Shown here piece after piece: positions 11,917 to 13,661 of a stretch of 13,661 nt of DNA. Every line of letters begins with the position of its first letter. Position 1 is the first letter of the stretch. The notes under the pieces are model-generated. The model was not told the DNA's origin, did no database searches, and was given only the letters and a program-made list of their open reading frames with translations. The translations under genes and the position numbers were made by a program. Location of the stretch: the NCBI GenBank assembly GCA_019347595.1, contig JAHWLA010000045.1, forward strand, positions 1 to 13,661. Reading direction: 5' to 3'. The DNA comes from Actinomycetota bacterium (GTDB taxonomy: Bacteria; Actinomycetota; Acidimicrobiia; Acidimicrobiales; JAHWLA01).

Positions 11917-12950
11917 CCCGTCGCCCAGACGAGGGCGATCCCTGCCGCGTACACGCCGAGCACGAGCACCATCGTGGGGCCGACGCGATGTCCCTCGATT
12001 CGTCGCGGACGCGCCAGCCCGGCGACGCACAGCCCGACGACGGCGATGGCGACGGCGGCGCCCACGGCCACGTCGGGGTCCATCGAGGCGAACAGCGGGC
12101 CGGCGCCGTCGGCGATGTCGGCGGGGAGCACGAGGACGTGGTTGAAGATGTTGGTGCCGAGCACGTTGCCGAGGGCCATCGTGGCGCTCCCCAGCCGCAG
12201 TGCCGAGACCGTCGTGCTCATCTCAGGCAGCGAGGTCGACAGCGAGAGGAGCGCGAACCCGACGAAGCCGCTGCTCAGGCCGGTCTGGTCGGCGATGGCC
12301 GTGCCGGCGCGCGCCGCGGCATAGCCGGCGACAACGATCACCACGCCGGGGACGACGAGCCGCGCTGCCAGGTGCCCGCCCCTCTCGTCGGCCACCGGCA
12401 ACACCTCGCCCGCATTCTGCGCCTCTCCGCTCGGAGCGGGGACGACGTCGGGGCCGGGGCGTCCGCCGCGGTCGTCGTTGCGGAGCACCAGGAAGGCAGC
12501 CACCGTGCCTGCCGCGACGGACGCGGTCCACAGCCCCACGGGGATGTCGAACGGCTCGCCCGCCAGGATGCCGCACGTCGTCACGGCCAGCAGCAGGATG
12601 AGCATCCCGGACTGGCGCTGCACGGCATCGCGGTCGGCGGCGTCGAGCAGCGGCCGCGGGAGTACGAGCACGTCGCCTGCAGCGAGGATGGCGACGTTGG
12701 CCGACGCGCTCCCCAGGATGTTGCCGAGCGCGAACGACCCGCCGCCCACGGCGGCGGCCGTCGTCACCGTGGCCGCCTCGGGGAGAGAAGTCATCCCGCC
12801 GAGCACCAGCGCGCCGAGGAACGACCGACCGGCCCCCGTTCGCTCGGCCAGCTCGTCGACATCGGCCGCCAGCCGGGCGCCCGCCACCCAGGTCATCGCC
12901 GCGGCCACCGCGAACGCGGCGATGTTCGCCCACAGCGGGAACGTCGTCAT
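11913..12950 (-). CDS. CaCA-family sodium/calcium (cation/proton) exchanger
   Basis: A 345-residue inner-membrane antiporter with about ten hydrophobic helices in two homologous halves, the normal bacterial length. The two alpha-repeats that form the ion path are both clear and intact: MTSLPEAATVTTAA with FALGNILGSASANVAILA in the first half, and STSLPEMSTTVSALRLGS with MALGNVLGTNIFNHVLVL in the second, each holding the conserved SLPE glutamate and the GN-x-LG-(S/T)N block. A charged cytoplasmic loop (RNDDRGGRPG to DERGGH) separates the halves. Likely calcium or other cation extrusion driven by Na+ or H+. ATG 12950 lies 19 nt after the preceding small membrane gene, suggesting one operon. Confidence 0.94.
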   Translation of the reverse strand: MTTFPLWANIAAFAVAAAMTWVAGARLAADVDELAERTGAGRSFLGALVLGGMTSLPEAATVTTAAAVGGGSFALGNILGSASANVAILAAGDVLVLPRPLLDAADRDAVQRQSGMLILLLAVTTCGILAGEPFDIPVGLWTASVAAGTVAAFLVLRNDDRGGRPGPDVVPAPSGEAQNAGEVLPVADERGGHLAARLVVPGVVIVVAGYAAARAGTAIADQTGLSSGFVGFALLSLSTSLPEMSTTVSALRLGSATMALGNVLGTNIFNHVLVLPADIADGAGPLFASMDPDVAVGAAVAIAVVGLCVAGLARPRRIEGHRVGPTMVLVLGVYAAGIALVWATG

Positions 12951-12969
12951 GGCGAGCGCGGACCCCGCG

Positions 12970-13335
12970 TCAGCACAACGTCGAACCGACGACGGGCGCC
13001 GCCACCAGCAGCACGAGGAACAGGAACAGCCCGGCCAGCATCAGCCCCACGGCGCCGAGGAACGGGGGCATGGCCTGCGCGTCGGCTCCCTGGCGCTTGC
13101 GGCGCAGCACCCACGCGTAGGCTGCGCCCCCGAGCAGCGCGACGATCGACGCCGCGGTGGCCCCGTACGCCACGGCGCGAAGGAAGGCCTCACTCAGGCC
13201 CCCGACGGCCGGTGCGCACGCCGCCTCGGCGACGAGGTAGACGACCATGAAGTACGTCGACCCCACGATCGGCGCCAGGACGATGGCGGCCCACAGGGTG
13301 CGCGGGCGAACCGAGTCCGATGCTCGTCGACTCAT
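12970..13335 (-). CDS. Small membrane protein following the oxidase subunit III-like gene
   Basis: A 121-residue protein with three hydrophobic helices (TLWAAIVLAPIVGSTYFMVV, AVAYGATAASIVALLGGAAY, FLGAVGLMLAGLFLFLVLLV), a basic loop RRKRQG and a C-terminal Cys. ATG 13335 overlaps the upstream stop (ATGA), which fixes the start and implies coupling to the oxidase-like gene; the same frame is open further upstream over that gene. I do not recognise a named family. Its position next to an oxidase subunit suggests a respiratory accessory role, which is inference. Confidence 0.72.
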   Translation of the reverse strand: MSRRASDSVRPRTLWAAIVLAPIVGSTYFMVVYLVAEAACAPAVGGLSEAFLRAVAYGATAASIVALLGGAAYAWVLRRKRQGADAQAMPPFLGAVGLMLAGLFLFLVLLVAAPVVGSTLC

Positions 13336-13661
13336 GCCACGGCCGGGACGACGTAGAGGGTGCCGAGGCCGACCGCCCACACGACGGCGGCGGCGACCCC
13401 GAACCGGGCGGCGTTGGCGACCGGAGCGTGCCGACGGGTGGTGAACCGGCCGTGCAGCGACTGCCACAGCACGAACCCGTCGAGCACAGCCGTAATCGCC
13501 GCCATGACGAGGACGAAACCGCCGAGGGTGAAGAAGATGGAGCCGTAGGCGTGGTCCTGGGCGGTGAAGTCCATCGCCGCAATGTCGCCGACCAGCACGC
13601 CGAAGGCCCCCGCCGCCAGGCCCCCGGACACCGCCAGCCCGGCCGACACGAGGACAGAACG
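13332..13661 (-). CDS. Cytochrome c oxidase subunit III-like protein, C-terminal part (5' partial)
   Basis: The frame is open to the window edge and ends at TGA (13332-13334); 109 residues are visible. The stretch TAQDHAYGSIFFTLGGF matches the haem-copper oxidase subunit III block around HAYGSxFFTxTGFH, and the following helices (VLVMAAITAVLDGFVLW, FGVAAAVVWAVGLGTLYVVP) fit the last two helices of subunit III. The His residues that usually follow in GFHxxHV are absent (GGFVLVMAA). A subunit I-III fusion is possible, since the N-terminus is outside. Other oxidase genes should lie beyond the window if this is right. GTG 13649 would be an internal codon in that view. Confidence 0.65.
   Translation of the reverse strand, partial: RSVLVSAGLAVSGGLAAGAFGVLVGDIAAMDFTAQDHAYGSIFFTLGGFVLVMAAITAVLDGFVLWQSLHGRFTTRRHAPVANAARFGVAAAVVWAVGLGTLYVVPAVA

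Noticed and set aside
1..13661. CRISPR array, rRNA genes, insertion sequences or transposases
   Set aside because: No regularly spaced short repeats, no rRNA-like conserved sequence and no transposase domains were seen on either strand.

Overview
High-G+C DNA (about 70% G+C by eye) with strong G/C third-position bias, many GTG starts, GTGA/ATGA stop-start overlaps and apparently leaderless genes whose -10 boxes (TANNNT) lie 6-8 nt before the start codon. This suggests a soil or aquatic actinobacterium, perhaps of the Acidimicrobiia type. No marker gene in the window fixes the taxonomy.

Layout. (1) 1-1154, + strand: the tail of an unrecognised protein, translationally coupled to an HTTM-like membrane protein. 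(2) 1174-1674, - strand: an Hsp20 chaperone, divergent from a tRNA-Arg(TCT) at 1783-1856. (3) 1882-4158: an accessory stretch directly after the tRNA. It holds three co-oriented toxin-antitoxin units (DUF433/DUF5615, MntA/HepT, VapB/VapC-PIN). Each ends in a diverged copy of one 102-bp repeat, and each has one or more frame disruptions in the toxin or antitoxin. (4) 4228-5110: an ArsR repressor and an SRPBCC protein under a promoter whose 18-bp operator overlaps the arsR start codon. (5) 5188-7082, + strand: a SnoaL-like protein, an unrecognised protein with a probable frameshift, and a family 2 glycosyltransferase with two probable frameshifts near its C-terminus. (6) 7106-7984: a ZIP-like metal transporter flanked by two related inverted repeats, one of them a 50-bp near-perfect palindrome. 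(7) 7991-9781: a GH15 glucoamylase/trehalase-like enzyme, convergent with (8) a - strand operon VKOR-like -> SPW-repeat protein -> short-chain dehydrogenase (11708-9803), coupled by stop/start overlaps. (9) 11913-13661, - strand: a CaCA-type cation exchanger downstream of a small membrane protein and the C-terminal part of a cytochrome oxidase subunit III-like protein that runs off the window.

The most unusual part is region 3. Three unrelated toxin-antitoxin families sit head to tail after a tRNA gene, each followed by a copy of the same element. On the opposite strand the element keeps an open frame for a peptide around RHAKVRREG. The copies differ mostly silently in that core, which suggests past or present protein-level selection. 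Separately, about seven single-base frame disruptions fall between 2.2 and 7.0 kb and none was seen in the genes after 7.1 kb. They are either real decay or local sequence error, and every pseudogene call here depends on which.
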